This document shows, one piece after another, positions 27,265 through 36,947 of a stretch of DNA of 64,000 nucleotides (within the stretch, counting starts at the first letter, position 1; each line of letters begins with the position of its first letter). The stretch spans positions 3,313,956 to 3,377,955 of the forward strand of contig NZ_CP034170.1 in assembly GCF_003860405.1 (NCBI RefSeq). The letters are read 5' to 3'. The DNA comes from Nakamurella antarctica. GTDB taxonomy: Bacteria; Actinomycetota; Actinomycetes; Mycobacteriales; Nakamurellaceae. Position numbers and translations under genes: made by a program. Under the pieces are notes generated by a model. The model had not been told where the DNA came from. It saw only the letters and a program-made list of their open reading frames with translations, and searched no databases.

Positions 27265-27999
27265 TCAGCCCTGCAGCGCCATGCATTCAGGAATGGCATT
27301 GAAGCCGGCCTGAACGTTTGCAGGAAGCCCACTCAGATCCATGGCGGGGTTGTTCCCCTTCACCGCGGTCTCCAGGTCTGCAATACCTGTTCCATCGGCA
27401 GCAGCAATTTTCCCACTGATGGTGGTGAAAGCAGCACCCAATTTCTGGATCTTCGGGACCACACTGCTGGCAAACTTGTCACCGCCGTCAAACGTCGGGA
27501 CGGGCGCAGAGGCCAATGTGGTGGCAGCGTTGCTCATGGCAACCCCAGCCTCACCGATCGGCCCAGCTAGAGCCTTGTTAGCCGCCTGGTCAGCTGGATC
27601 GGCTTTGGCCGCAAGCAGTCCCACGGAGGCCAGCGGCGTAATGCCGGTGCAGAAAGTTGCGAACCATGTGGTGGTGGCCTCGTCCAGCGGTGCGCCCGAC
27701 GGCGCGACGTCGCCGGTCCCGGCTGCTGCTCCTGCAGATGCGCTCTGAGCAGCTGTGGCGGCGGCCATCGCGCTCTCCGATAGAGCATCCGCCGCCGCTC
27801 CGGCGCTCGCTGCGGCCGCGTTAACGCTATTGACAGCGGCTTCGGCGCCGTTGGACGCCGCCACAAACGCGCTGGACGCAGCAGCTGCAGCAGCGTTGGC
27901 GGACGCGGAAGCGTCGTCTTTGGCGCCGCATCCGGCCAGTAGCAGCGTGATACCAGCTGCAGCGACGATGGCAGAAATGCGCATGCGGGAAATCTTCAC
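27265..27999 (-). CDS. Lipoprotein, paralogue of the preceding one
   Basis: 244 residues. The GTG at 27999 follows TTGGAGGACCCT; longer upstream frames are rejected on that basis. Signal peptide MRISAIVAAAGITLLLAGC with lipobox LAGC. An Ala/Ser-rich spacer precedes a domain aligned with its neighbour: WFATFCTGITPLASVGLLAA, GGDKFASSVVPKIQKLG, AMDLSGLPANVQAGFNAIPE. Cys again occurs at the same two places, suggesting a disulfide. Function unknown. Confidence 0.85.
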   Translation of the reverse strand: MKISRMRISAIVAAAGITLLLAGCGAKDDASASANAAAAAASSAFVAASNGAEAAVNSVNAAAASAGAAADALSESAMAAATAAQSASAGAAAGTGDVAPSGAPLDEATTTWFATFCTGITPLASVGLLAAKADPADQAANKALAGPIGEAGVAMSNAATTLASAPVPTFDGGDKFASSVVPKIQKLGAAFTTISGKIAAADGTGIADLETAVKGNNPAMDLSGLPANVQAGFNAIPECMALQG

Positions 28000-28734
28000 A
28001 GGGTCCTCCAAGTTAGGTGCCGGGTCAGCGGCTCGCAAGACGGCCGAGGCGGCCGACGTGTCCCATCCGGGACTACACAAATAGTGCCGGTTGAGGCTCT
28101 AGCTTCGGGGGCGAATGGAAAAAGCTCTTACGTCGGGAAAATCACGCCTACCAGAGGCAACCTGTGCCGACATGGTCACAAACCCTGACAGGTTCGCGCT
28201 ATTCGTGGGCTTGCAAAGGCAGCTGTAGGCACAGACGGCGCAACCGTGCACCGCCAAGGAAGTAGTGCTGATCGGCGGCCTCCAGCCACCCTGCGACGCC
28301 ATTCGGATCCCACTCCGTCAATAAAACTCCCGCCAGAAGATGACGCTCACACGGCCGCTGTTTGCTCTCTCGCTCACGTCGGTCATCGACATCGGACTCT
28401 CGCGCCGCTTCCGTAACGCCGGGTCGTGGCGCTTCCGTAACGCCGGGTCGCGTGGCGCAGGAGAAGCCGCGAGGTGAACGTCAAGCCGGTTGGCGCAATC
28501 GCCGCGAAATACTCTTCGGTCGTCCGGTCGTGCCGGTTGACCCCCGACCCCCGCCAGGCCTGCGGTGTGGTGAAAGGACAGCCGCACGGTGAGGGAGGAA
28601 AGCGAACGGGGAGACCTTCTCGTAGATACAACCCGGCCGAATCGATGATTCCGGCGCTCATTCCGGAGGCGGATATCCCAGTCGGGGTTTTGCCAGGTTC
28701 AGAGATTTGCGCGCGGGGCGAGTAGGTTCGCGGG
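28000..28734. other. No supported gene; contains a short tandem repeat
   Basis: No frame has both protein-like composition and a start site. GCTTCCGTAACGCCGGGTCG occurs at 28407-28426 and again at 28431-28450 (24-base period). The left part should carry the lipoprotein promoter and the right part the crcB promoter. Confidence 0.5.
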
Positions 28735-29160
28735 GTGAGCAGTCCGCACTCCCCCGCCGCACTCCCTGCCCCCACCGTCGCGCAAGCCGTCGCAGCGGTA
28801 GCAGCCGGCGGCGTAATAGGGGCCTGGCTGCGGTACACGGTCGCCACCGCCGCGCCGATTGCGGCGGGCAGTTTTGACTGGACCACGTTCGCCATCAATG
28901 TGCTGGGCTCGTTCGCCTTGGGCGCCCTCATTAGCTATCTCACGCAGCGACGTTTTCGGCATCCACTCTGGCGCCCGTTTCTCGGCACGGGACTGCTCGG
29001 CGGTTTCACGACGTTCTCCACCTACGCAGTCGAGGCGCAATCGCTGCTGCGCGTCGGGCATGCCGTAACAGCTGTCCTTTACCTGGCGGGAACGTTGGCG
29101 TGCGCTGTAGTCGCGGCGCTGCTCGGGATCGCATTGATGCGCAGGGCACTGCGCGCATGA
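28735..29160 (+). CDS. crcB: Fluoride exporter subunit CrcB/FluC, first copy
   Basis: 141 residues from GTG with four membrane helices. Family motifs: GGVIGAWLRYTVA, TFAINVLGSFALGALIS, LGTGLLGGFTTFSTYAVE. Fluc channels are double-barrelled dimers exporting fluoride; Gram-positive genomes often carry a pair of genes forming a heterodimer, as here. The N-terminal 20 residues are an Ala/Pro-rich extension. Confidence 0.95.
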   Translation: MSSPHSPAALPAPTVAQAVAAVAAGGVIGAWLRYTVATAAPIAAGSFDWTTFAINVLGSFALGALISYLTQRRFRHPLWRPFLGTGLLGGFTTFSTYAVEAQSLLRVGHAVTAVLYLAGTLACAVVAALLGIALMRRALRA

Positions 29161-29510
29161 CGGCCTACTTGTGGGTAGCGCTAGGTGCGGCAGTCGGCGC
29201 TCCCACGCGGTATTTGACCGACCGCTGGATGCGCAACTTCTTCCCCGGCCGGGTCCCCGTGGGCACGCTTCTCGTCAATATCGTAGGCAGCTTCATCCTT
29301 GGCGCAGTTCTTGCTGGGCCTGCTAACCCCACTGTGACGCTGTTGGCTGGCACCGGATTCTGCGGCGCCCTCACCACCTACTCCACCTTCGCACTGGAAA
29401 ACGCCGAGCTACTAGCTACCCGCCAGCAACGGATGGCCGTCATGTATGCACTGGTCACCGTCGTCGCTGGCCTCGGCGCCGCTTTCGCCGGATACGGTGC
29501 ATTTGCCTAG
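29157..29510 (+). CDS. crcB: Fluoride exporter subunit CrcB/FluC, second copy
   Basis: 117 residues. ATG 29157 overlaps the stop of the first copy (ATGA). Motifs: GAPTRYLTDRWMR, TLLVNIVGSFILGAVLA, GTGFCGALTTYSTFALENAE. Four membrane helices. No fluoride riboswitch is evident to me upstream of the pair. Confidence 0.95.
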   Translation: MTAYLWVALGAAVGAPTRYLTDRWMRNFFPGRVPVGTLLVNIVGSFILGAVLAGPANPTVTLLAGTGFCGALTTYSTFALENAELLATRQQRMAVMYALVTVVAGLGAAFAGYGAFA

Positions 29511-29554
29511 CGGCGCAGGCGTGAGTGACGACACCGCTGACGAGCGTGCAGCTT

Positions 29555-30004
29555 CTACAGCGTGTCGACGTATTCTTTTGCGTCCAACAGAGACCACCCG
29601 GTCTCTTCCCGCACTACCTTGATCGCGTGGATCTTCTTCCCCGCGGCAACAAGCGATCGCGCCTCAAGCTCCACTTCCAGCCGAACCGCTGACTCGCTCG
29701 GTGACTGAGCTGCGTAACCCTGCAGCAAATCTGGTGGCGGCGACGTTGGGGGCGGCGACGAGCGGGCGAGCCGCTCCACCATATTTTTGGCATCAGCCAG
29801 CCCCAACCCGGGCGCGCCGTCGCGCAGTAGTCTGATCGCCGCGATCTTCTGGTTCACGGACAGCTCCCGCACCCGGGCCATCAGGTCGGGATCGAACGTC
29901 ATGTGCGTAGGATCCAACCGCGTCGCCCCCTGGCTGCGTCCTAGCGCCCCCAATACCAAAAATACGACCACGACGCCGATGACGACCCACACCCAGGTTT
30001 CCAC
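29555..30004 (-). CDS. Membrane-anchored protein with L7/L12-C-terminal-like domains
   Basis: 149 residues. One N-terminal membrane helix (WVWVVIGVVVVFLVLGAL), then two helical repeats resembling the ribosomal L7/L12 C-terminal fold: VNQKIAAIRLLRDGAPGLGL with ADAKNMVERL, and KKIHAIKVVREETGWSLLDA with KEYVDTL. Proteins like this are widespread in Actinomycetota, without known function; they are not ribosomal stalk proteins. Converges on crcB. Confidence 0.8.
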   Translation of the reverse strand: METWVWVVIGVVVVFLVLGALGRSQGATRLDPTHMTFDPDLMARVRELSVNQKIAAIRLLRDGAPGLGLADAKNMVERLARSSPPPTSPPPDLLQGYAAQSPSESAVRLEVELEARSLVAAGKKIHAIKVVREETGWSLLDAKEYVDTL

Positions 30005-30049
30005 TCCGCGAATGTTAGCGGGTAGGCCAGACGGATCGCTCCGGAACAG

Positions 30050-30781
30050 TCAGACCATGACGCGCAGGCGCGGCCGGATCCAATCCGTGAGGTTGTCCAA
30101 ATCGATCATGAGCTGCCGGCTGATCAGCAGGTGCCCCGGCCCCAGCACCCACGCATGCCGAATGTTCACCGGAACGATGGTGATGTGTAGCTCAAAACCG
30201 TTGGCGGCACGCTTCTTTTCATCCTCGATCTCCCGCACCAGTTCCGTGAGGGCCGACCACGGCACGGACATATTCTGCACATAACGCGGGTCTTCGTGGC
30301 GCGCTTTCGTCCACGCGGCAGCGTCTTCGTAGTGCGTGCGCAACAGCCACCGCAGCTCCGGGTAGGCATTGAACGCGCTGTGCCGCGGTGCGGCCACCGC
30401 CCTGCGAGCGATGTCGGGATGCATCAAAGCGTGGTTCCACCAACGCTGCCACTGCACGCGCGCGGCGCCGATATCAAACCCAGCGGGGAGCGGAGCGGGA
30501 TGGCCGGACGGACGACGGACCCAACTCGGCCAGACCCGAACGGACGGCTCCAGTGGTGGCAGCGCCGGTTCCATCGCGGGCAGCGCCACAGCAGGCAGCA
30601 ACATATCGGGGGGAAACACAGCAGGCTGCATCCCAGCGGGCACAGACAGGCCAGGCAGCGACACAGGACCCGGGGTGCACAGTCCGGCGATATCCCGGAT
30701 GTAGAGAGCGATCTGCAAAATCTCCGGGTCGTCCAGCAGGATGCGCCAGCTCTTCTTCCCGTCGGTGCGCATGGAGCCCAT
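30050..30781 (-). CDS. Hypothetical protein
   Basis: 243 residues (an ATG three codons in, at 30772, is equally likely). A short N-terminal helix region (SWRILLDDPEILQIALYIRD), a Pro/Ala/Leu-rich middle (about 40-90), then a folded C-terminal half with WWNHALMHPDIARRAVAAPR and FELHITIVPVNIRHAWVLGP and LISRQLMIDLDNLTDWIRPR. No catalytic motif or membrane segment; no family recognised. Confidence 0.75.
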   Translation of the reverse strand: MGSMRTDGKKSWRILLDDPEILQIALYIRDIAGLCTPGPVSLPGLSVPAGMQPAVFPPDMLLPAVALPAMEPALPPLEPSVRVWPSWVRRPSGHPAPLPAGFDIGAARVQWQRWWNHALMHPDIARRAVAAPRHSAFNAYPELRWLLRTHYEDAAAWTKARHEDPRYVQNMSVPWSALTELVREIEDEKKRAANGFELHITIVPVNIRHAWVLGPGHLLISRQLMIDLDNLTDWIRPRLRVMV

Positions 30782-30925
30782 CCTATTTCAGCTGCGCCGC
30801 CCTAGCTGCTGGCGAAGAGCCTGCCCTCCCGGGGCGATCACACCCTCGCCCAAGACCTGACGCCGATGTCCGCGCTTGCCTTGGTGTAACTCGGCTACCC
30901 TCTGCAAACCGTGCCAACCGATTGC

Positions 30926-30968
30926 CACGGAGGACCCCTGTCCAAGTGCTACATCGGGGCCCTCCGTG
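30926..30968. terminator. GC-rich hairpin downstream of the 30995 gene
   Basis: CACGGAGG-A-CCCC pairs with GGGG-C-CCTCCGTG across a 17-base loop, with one mismatch. It lies just past the stop of the minus-strand frame at 30995. No T run follows on either strand. Confidence 0.5.
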
Positions 30969-30994
30969 AATTGACGGCTAGGGGATCGGTTTTT

Positions 30995-31345
30995 TCAAGT
31001 GCGATAGCCACCTCCAGCGCTGCAGAGTGCCAATGTCCAGTGCCTCCATCGTGCCTGCGGGGTCGTAGGCGGGTGATCGTACGGAGGTGATCGCTGCCGC
31101 TCTGACTGATCCGAGACCACCGAACTGCTCAGGCGCGGCGGCGGCAGTTGCACCCGGCGTTCCGCCCTCCCCAGCCCCGATCCCCGCCACGGTTCCGGCC
31201 AGGGGCTGATAGCAACGTGGTTCGGCGGCTGGCCGTTGGGCTGCTCCCAGTTCGCGGAAATGATGGCCGCGAACTCAGCGTCAACGAGATCCTGATCGCA
31301 GACTATTTGGGCAACCAATCCAGGCTCAGCTGTCGAAGTCGTCAT
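30995..31345 (-). CDS. Hypothetical protein downstream of hsp20
   Basis: 116 residues. Only the first 55 look like a folded protein (LVAQIVCDQDLVDAEFAAII, then SANW); the rest is Pro/Arg/Ser-rich. The start lies 29 bases after the hsp20 stop, so it may share that transcript. The C-terminal part might be in the wrong frame; another minus frame is open there. Confidence 0.5.
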   Translation of the reverse strand: MTTSTAEPGLVAQIVCDQDLVDAEFAAIISANWEQPNGQPPNHVAISPWPEPWRGSGLGRAERRVQLPPPRLSSSVVSDQSERQRSPPYDHPPTTPQARWRHWTLALCSAGGGYRT

Positions 31346-31374
31346 CTTCCGCCTCCACCGAATCGGGCTCTTGG

Positions 31375-31812
31375 TCAGGCGTCCACGAGTTGTCGCTGGC
31401 TGGTGTGCTCGCTGGCCTGGCGGATCTGGATCTTCCGAGGCTTCGCCTTTTCCGCGACCGGAATCCGCAGGGTCAGAACCCCAGCGTCATAACCCGCTTT
31501 GACGTTGTCGATGTCCAGCGTGTCGCCCAAGATCAACTGCCGACTAAACAAACCTCGCGGTCGCTCCGAAGCGACGAACTCCCGCTCCTGCAGCGGCTTG
31601 CGTTCAGCCTTCACAGTCAGAACGTTGCGCTCAACATCCAAGTCAATCGAGGCCGGATCCACTCCGGGCAGGTCCATTTCCACGACGAATTCGTGGCCAT
31701 CTTTCCACGCATCCATCGGCATTGCCGACGGGCGGGCCAGAGTGCCGAACGTACCGAAGACCTGCTGGGTCAGCCGGTCGAGTTCGCGGTACGGTTCAGT
31801 GCGCATCAGCAT
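31375..31812 (-). CDS. hsp20: Small heat-shock protein Hsp20
   Basis: 145 residues. The alpha-crystallin domain spans about 35-130: [47 protein letters not shown], and the conserved [20 protein letters not shown]. An ATP-independent holdase forming large oligomers. It is transcribed divergently from a MerR/HspR-like regulator, which likely controls it. Confidence 0.96.
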   Translation of the reverse strand: MLMRTEPYRELDRLTQQVFGTFGTLARPSAMPMDAWKDGHEFVVEMDLPGVDPASIDLDVERNVLTVKAERKPLQEREFVASERPRGLFSRQLILGDTLDIDNVKAGYDAGVLTLRIPVAEKAKPRKIQIRQASEHTSQRQLVDA

Positions 31813-31865
31813 GATTCTCTCCTTCTGTAGAGGTCAACGGGCTATTTCCCTGTGGCTCCACCACC

Positions 31866-31895
31866 AACAATCTGTGTCAGCGGTGATAGATTGTT
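31866..31895. promoter_or_regulatory. Inverted repeat between hsp20 and its regulator
   Basis: AACAATCT and AGATTGTT form an 8-bp inverted repeat with a 14-base spacer, about 55 bases from each divergent start. Spaced inverted repeats are typical operators of HspR/MerR proteins, though this is not the HAIR consensus (CTTGAGT-N7-ACTCAAG). The right arm runs into TTTATAT, a possible -10 element. Confidence 0.55.
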
Positions 31896-31949
31896 TATAT
31901 CGCAGACCAGAATAGTTCGCAAGCAGCACATCGAGGTGAGGTAGACCAC

Positions 31950-32234
31950 ATGACGCCGTACGAGGCTCTCGATCCCACTCGGGGTCTTTACGGAATCTCC
32001 GTCGCAGCAGAACTCACAGGCCTCGGAGTGCAAAACATCCGCCAGTACGAGAAACGCGGACTTCTCACACCCGGCCGCACTGGCGGAGGCACCCGGCTCT
32101 ATTCGCCCGACGACGTAGTCCGACTGCAGCGAATAGGTCAGCTGCTCGTAGCCGGTCTCAATCTCGCCGGAATAGCTCTCGTCCTGGACCTGGAAGCGGT
32201 CAACGCGGACTTACGCACCCAACTGCGCCCATAG
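31950..32234 (+). CDS. MerR-family regulator, HspR-like
   Basis: 94 residues. LYGISVAAELTGLGVQNIRQ then YEKRGLLTPGRTGGGTRLYS and DDVVRLQRIGQLLVAGLNLA is a complete MerR-type winged helix, ending after a short linker helix without an effector domain. That small size and the divergent hsp20 fit heat-shock repressors of the HspR type. ATG follows GAGGTGAG. Confidence 0.92.
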   Translation: MTPYEALDPTRGLYGISVAAELTGLGVQNIRQYEKRGLLTPGRTGGGTRLYSPDDVVRLQRIGQLLVAGLNLAGIALVLDLEAVNADLRTQLRP

Positions 32235-32264
32235 GCACTGCCACAAACCCACCTGTTGGACGGG

Positions 32265-32846
32265 TCAGCGGGCGAAAACCCTGTCCCCCACTGCGATCAG
32301 GCCCTCGCCCGCCACCTGCCCCCGGTACCCACGCCTGCCATGGTCCAACTCGGACAGCGTGTGCAGCACGGGCCCGTCGATCACGGAGTCGGGGCGAAGG
32401 CCCATACAGAACCGACTGAATTCCACACACGGGTCAGCTACCCGAACCTGGTCAAGGTCGAGATCGCCACCCTCGGTGCGGACGATCAGCCCGGCCGAAA
32501 AGTCTCGGAACGCCAGCGGCTCCTCGGCATCAATCAAGATAGTGTTGCCCGCCGCTTGGTCCGCCTGCTGAAGACCGTAAGCCGACTCCAACCACCGATA
32601 GTCCCCCACGCTCATGATGGTGAACCCAGCGGTGCCCCGGCGGTCGCGGGTGCGAGGGTGGTCTTGGTGATGCACGTCCAGTACGTGCTCGCCGTCTAAC
32701 GTCACCCCGACTACCCCGGCGGTGGTCGCCAGCAGCCGAGCAACCGGAACGAGCGAATCAGTCCGAAATTCCCGCAGCGGAGCCTTCCCCACCTTTAACG
32801 GTTCTCGCTGCACCTGAAGCCGAACAATTGTTCCAAGTAACTTCAC
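32265..32846 (-). CDS. MOSC-domain protein
   Basis: 193 residues. The family Cys lies in VADPCVEFSRFCMGLRPD, preceded by FRDFSAGLIVRTEGGDLDLD; MOSC domains carry sulfur or bind molybdenum cofactor-related ligands. The start overlaps the hydrolase stop (ATGA), so they form a unit. It is smaller than two-domain MOSC reductases. Confidence 0.8.
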   Translation of the reverse strand: MKLLGTIVRLQVQREPLKVGKAPLREFRTDSLVPVARLLATTAGVVGVTLDGEHVLDVHHQDHPRTRDRRGTAGFTIMSVGDYRWLESAYGLQQADQAAGNTILIDAEEPLAFRDFSAGLIVRTEGGDLDLDQVRVADPCVEFSRFCMGLRPDSVIDGPVLHTLSELDHGRRGYRGQVAGEGLIAVGDRVFAR

Positions 32847-33685
32847 AGCGCCACGCTCCCCAGAGGTGGATGACCCGGCGTGGGCTCAGCCGGTCTTGGA
32901 TTGACGGCGAAGCGAATATGCGACACCGCCGGCAACATCTCCCGGACCCCCGCCACTCGGGCTGGATCCACAGTGACGTAGGCGAGTGCGCCGTCCACGG
33001 TTCCCATATCCAGGAGCGGCAGGCCCATCGGGTCGAAGGCCGCGGACCTGCCGATGCTTTTGGCTCCCACCTGGTCGGAAGCGATGGTGTAGCAGGTGTT
33101 CTCGATCGCCCGGGCTTTGAGTAGCGTGAGCCAGTGTTCCTCTTTCAACGGACCCGCCACCCACGCAGATGCCAGCGCCAATACCTGGGCGCCGCCTGCC
33201 TGCAACACCCGGAAGAGCTCGGGGAAGCGCAGGTCGTAACAGGTGGCGAAACCGACTGCCACACCGGCAATCTCGACCACGGGCGGCGCAGCATCCCCGG
33301 GAGCCACAGAATCGGACTCTACAAACGCGAAGGCGTCATACAAGTGGACCTTTCGGTAAGCGCCAACCAGCTGACCGCCCTGGGCGACAACGAGGGTGTT
33401 GTGCACCCTGCCGTTGCTACCGTCTGTGGTGAAAGTGCCTGCTGCAATAGTGATGTCGTGATCAGCACTGGCTCGGCGCAGGCCCGCAACGAAGGGGCCG
33501 TCCAGCGGCTCGGCGCACCGGGTGGGCGCCGACGGGTCATCGAGGAAGCGCACCAGGCTGCCTTCGGGGGCCAGCAACAGTTGCGCCCCCTGCCCTGCGG
33601 CATCCTTGGCCATTCCGATCAGGGTGTGCAGGTTCGTCGACGGATCAGCATCGGGTTCGAACTGCGCTACCGCAATCTTCAGCAT
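32843..33685 (-). CDS. Carbon-nitrogen hydrolase (nitrilase superfamily)
   Basis: 280 residues. ATG 33685 follows AAAGGA at normal spacing; the frame opens six codons earlier. The catalytic triad is visible: Glu in LLLAPEGSLVRF, Lys in YRKVHLYDAF, Cys in GFATCYDLRFPELFR. The pattern resembles Nit2-type omega-amidases and similar amidohydrolases. Coupled to the MOSC gene by a four-base overlap. Confidence 0.92.
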   Translation of the reverse strand: MLKIAVAQFEPDADPSTNLHTLIGMAKDAAGQGAQLLLAPEGSLVRFLDDPSAPTRCAEPLDGPFVAGLRRASADHDITIAAGTFTTDGSNGRVHNTLVVAQGGQLVGAYRKVHLYDAFAFVESDSVAPGDAAPPVVEIAGVAVGFATCYDLRFPELFRVLQAGGAQVLALASAWVAGPLKEEHWLTLLKARAIENTCYTIASDQVGAKSIGRSAAFDPMGLPLLDMGTVDGALAYVTVDPARVAGVREMLPAVSHIRFAVNPRPAEPTPGHPPLGSVAL

Positions 33686-33761
33686 GTGCATTCCTTTCAA
33701 CATTTCGAGCGAGCCACACCGTCAACATTCCCGGACAACCCACAACCCGTTGGGTCACCCC

Positions 33762-36674
33762 TTACGGAACGATCGAGACCATCTTCCCGCCGATCACCAC
33801 AACCTTGCGCGGCGCGGCGCCAGCCAGCTCTTCGACGATCTTCGGGTCGGCCAGCGCAGCTTGTTCCACCTCGGCAATCGTGGCGTTTGCCGGCACGGTG
33901 ACGCGCGAGCGCACCTTGCCCTTAATCTGAATCGGGTACTCGAACGTGTCTTCCACCAGGTAGCTGGCATCTACTTCCGGGAACGGGCCGCGAGCCAGAG
34001 AGCCGTTGTGGCCCAATCGCTCCCAGAGCTCTTCGGCGATGTGCGGGGCTAGCGGCGCCGTCATCAAGACCAGCGCTTCCGCCACCAGCCGAGGGGTCGG
34101 CGCAGTGGACTTTGTCAAATGGTTGTTCAACACGATCAGCTTCGCGATGGCGGTGTTGAACAGCATCCCGGTCAGATCCGAGCGCACCCCGTCAATGGTC
34201 TTATGCATCAGCTTCAAAGTCTCCAAGTCGGGTTCGTCGTCGGTCACCACCAACGAACCGTCGGTCTCGGAAACGATGTTGCGCCACAGCCTTTGCAGGT
34301 ACCGCTGGGATCCGACGGCGTCCTGGGTCTGCCAGGGCCGCGAAATGTCCAGCGGCCCCATACCCATCTCGTACAGCCGGAACGTGTCGGCGCCGTACTT
34401 GGCGCACATCTCGTCCGGCGTCACCACGTTGTTGAGCGACTTGCCCATTTTGCCGTACTCGCGCTGCACCAGTGCGCCGTCGTGGGTGAAGGTGCCGTCT
34501 GGCTCGGAGACGACCTCTTCCGCCGGAACGTACACGCCGCGGCTGTCGGTGTAGGCGAACGCCTGGATGTAGCCCTGGTTGAACAGCTTGCGGAACGGCT
34601 CCTCGCTGCTGACGTGGCCCAGGTCAAACATCGCCTTGTGCCAGAACCGCGAATAGAGCAAATGCAGCACCGCATGCTCGACGCCACCGACGTAAAGATC
34701 AACGCCACCAGTATCTTTCACCCCGTCGGCGCCTGTTTCTTTCGGCCCCATCCAGTATTTCTCAACCCCTGGGTCAACGAAACGCTCTGTGTTGGTGGGA
34801 TCCAGATACCGCATCTCGTACCAGCACGATCCGGCCCACTGCGGCATCACGTTCAGTTCACGGCGGTAGGGCCTCGGCCCGTCGCCGAGATCCAGCGTGA
34901 CGGTGGCCCACTCGGTGGCGCGGCCCAGTGGGGGAGTGGGGGTGGAGTTCGCGTCCAACGAGTCGAACGACTGCGGGGCGTAGTTTGCCACCTCCGGCAG
35001 TTCGAGCGGCAGCATGGATTCCGGCAACGCGATCGGGACATCCGACACCGCGCCGTTCTCGTCGATGGCGTAAACGATCGGGAACGGCTCGCCCCAATAC
35101 CGTTGCCGACTGAACAGCCAGTCGCGCAGCTTGTACTGGGTGCGGGGAGTTCCAGATCCCCTGGCCTGCAACCACTGCGTCATCACGGCCTTCGCAGCGG
35201 CAACATCCATTCCATTGAGGGAGATTTCGTCATTGGCGCTATTAATGGCCGGCCCGTCGCCGGTGTACGCCTCGTTGTCGTCGTGATCGGCGGGCGGCTG
35301 CACCGTCCGCACAATAGGCAGCTCGAAGCTCACAGCGAATTCATAGTCTCGGGTGTCCTGCGCCGGAACAGCCATAATGGCGCCCGTGCCATAACCCATC
35401 AGCACGTAATCGGCGATGAAAACCGGCAGCTGGGCGCCGTTGGCGGGGTTGACCGCATACGCGCCGGTGAAGACGCCGGTCTTCTCCTTGTTCTCCTGCC
35501 GATCAAGATCGGTCTTGTTGGCCGCCTCCTCGCGGTAAGCCTGCACGGCGGAGGCGGGGGAGTCGGCCCCGCCGGTCCAGCGCGGGTTCACTTCTTGCGG
35601 CCACGCGGGAGCGGTGATGGAGTCGACCAACGGGTGCTCGGGCGCGAGCACGACATAGGTTGCGCCGAAGAGGGTATCGGGCCGAGTGGTGTAGACCTCG
35701 ATCACGTTTTCCGCAGGGAGTGCGGACCCGGGCACAGTAACGGCGAAAGCCACCTGCGCACCGACGCTGCGGCCAATCCAGTTGCGCTGCATGGCTTTGA
35801 CCGATTCCGGCCAGTCCAGGCGATCCAGATCCTCGATCAACCGGTCGCAGTACGCGGTGATCCGCATCATCCACTGGCGCAGGTTACGACGGAACACGGG
35901 GAAATTGCCGATGGCCGACTTACCGTCCGCCGTCACTTCTTCGTTGCTCAACACGGTGCCGAGTCCGGGGCACCAATTGACCGGGGCCTGCCCGATGTAG
36001 GCCAACCGGAAACCGGCGAGCACGCGCTGCTGATCGTCAGCGTCCATCGACGCCCAGTCCAGCCCGCCCGGCACCTCGCGGGCCCCAGCGGCGAATTCTT
36101 CGACCAACTCCGCAATCGGACGAGCCTTCCGCGCCTTCTCGTCATAGAAGGCGTCAAAGAGCTGCAGGAAGATCCACTGCGTCCACTTGTAAAATTCCAC
36201 GTCGGTGGTGGCTACGCTACGACGCGAGTCGTGCCCAAACCCCAAGCGCCGCAGCTGTTCCCGGTAGCGAGCCACGTTGGCCTCGGTCGTTGCCCGCGGG
36301 TGGGTTCCGGTCTTGACCGCGTACTGCTCCGCGGGCAGCCCAAAGGAGTCGTACCCCAGGGTGTGCAACACGTTCGCGCCCGTCATCCGGCGAAAGCGTC
36401 CCAGCACATCGGTGCCGATGTAGCCCAGCGGATGGCCAACATGCAGGCCCGCGCCGGAGGGGTAGGGGAACATATCGAGCACATAGAGCTTCTCACCCGG
36501 TATCTGCGTGGGGTCTTCGGCAGCCAGGGGCCCAGACGGGTTGGCGGCATAGAACGTGTGGTTCTGCTCCCAAAAATCCTGCCACTTGGCCTCGATCTCG
36601 CCCGCGAACGCCGCGGTGTACCGCTGCGGCGGGCTAGCCTCGAAAGCGTGGGTGTCGGCGGTGTCGGTGCTCAT
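33762..36674 (-). CDS. leuS: Leucine-tRNA ligase
   Basis: About 970 residues. Start ATG 36674 follows AGGAG; an upstream frame to 36746 would overlap the leader terminator and is rejected. The class I signature is [20 protein letters not shown] and the second is [18 protein letters not shown]1 editing domain is inserted between ([40 protein letters not shown]). Expression is probably controlled by the leader described next. Confidence 0.98.
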   Translation of the reverse strand: MSTDTADTHAFEASPPQRYTAAFAGEIEAKWQDFWEQNHTFYAANPSGPLAAEDPTQIPGEKLYVLDMFPYPSGAGLHVGHPLGYIGTDVLGRFRRMTGANVLHTLGYDSFGLPAEQYAVKTGTHPRATTEANVARYREQLRRLGFGHDSRRSVATTDVEFYKWTQWIFLQLFDAFYDEKARKARPIAELVEEFAAGAREVPGGLDWASMDADDQQRVLAGFRLAYIGQAPVNWCPGLGTVLSNEEVTADGKSAIGNFPVFRRNLRQWMMRITAYCDRLIEDLDRLDWPESVKAMQRNWIGRSVGAQVAFAVTVPGSALPAENVIEVYTTRPDTLFGATYVVLAPEHPLVDSITAPAWPQEVNPRWTGGADSPASAVQAYREEAANKTDLDRQENKEKTGVFTGAYAVNPANGAQLPVFIADYVLMGYGTGAIMAVPAQDTRDYEFAVSFELPIVRTVQPPADHDDNEAYTGDGPAINSANDEISLNGMDVAAAKAVMTQWLQARGSGTPRTQYKLRDWLFSRQRYWGEPFPIVYAIDENGAVSDVPIALPESMLPLELPEVANYAPQSFDSLDANSTPTPPLGRATEWATVTLDLGDGPRPYRRELNVMPQWAGSCWYEMRYLDPTNTERFVDPGVEKYWMGPKETGADGVKDTGGVDLYVGGVEHAVLHLLYSRFWHKAMFDLGHVSSEEPFRKLFNQGYIQAFAYTDSRGVYVPAEEVVSEPDGTFTHDGALVQREYGKMGKSLNNVVTPDEMCAKYGADTFRLYEMGMGPLDISRPWQTQDAVGSQRYLQRLWRNIVSETDGSLVVTDDEPDLETLKLMHKTIDGVRSDLTGMLFNTAIAKLIVLNNHLTKSTAPTPRLVAEALVLMTAPLAPHIAEELWERLGHNGSLARGPFPEVDASYLVEDTFEYPIQIKGKVRSRVTVPANATIAEVEQAALADPKIVEELAGAAPRKVVVIGGKMVSIVP

Positions 36675-36759
36675 TGCAAAAATCTCCTGGCTAGTTCGGA
36701 TACCTGCCGCCATGACGGAAAAGCATAAAGTGCGTTGCGGCGGCACACGTTTCAGACAT

Positions 36760-36786
36760 AAAAAAACCCTCCTGGCGTCAGGAGGG
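36760..36786 (-). terminator. Intrinsic terminator in the leuS leader (attenuator)
   Basis: Read on the minus strand, CCCTCCTG, loop ACGC, CAGGAGGG, then seven T. It ends 86 bases before the leuS start codon and 28 bases after the stop of a Leu-containing leader peptide, so it sits inside the leuS transcript and must be bypassed for expression. Confidence 0.85.
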
Positions 36787-36813
36787 AAGCTGCACCGGCG
36801 GCAAAAGTCCCCG

Positions 36814-36864
36814 TCAGCGCAGCGAAATAAGGAGCTGCGAAGTGGAAAACGGCGGGCTGGTCAT
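36814..36864 (-). CDS. leuL: Putative leader peptide of leuS
   Basis: A 16-codon frame [16 protein letters not shown] with Leu at positions 11, 12 and 15 (CTC, CTT, CTG). The Leu codons lie in the loop of a small hairpin (CGCAGC ... GCTGCG). Together with the terminator after it this looks like ribosome-mediated attenuation by leucyl-tRNA level. The ribosome binding site is poor (GGAG about 13 bases upstream), so translation is unproven; I see no T-box motif. Confidence 0.45.
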   Translation of the reverse strand: MTSPPFSTSQLLISLR

Positions 36865-36947
36865 TGAGGAGACTCTACTCCCCAGCCGCACCCCCGCGGC
36901 GATCGCCATTCGCGCCGCGCACCGGGCGCAAGGTTTAGACTTAACCC

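Noticed and set aside
28600..28735. Fluoride riboswitch before crcB
   Set aside because: I could not find the conserved pseudoknot core by eye; a covariance search would decide.
28318..28931. Minus-strand frames overlapping the crcB start
   Set aside because: They are antisense to crcB or cover the short tandem repeat, with no family motif.
34119..36728. Very long plus-strand frame over leuS
   Set aside because: It is the mirror frame of a GC-rich gene; leuS on the minus strand is unambiguous.
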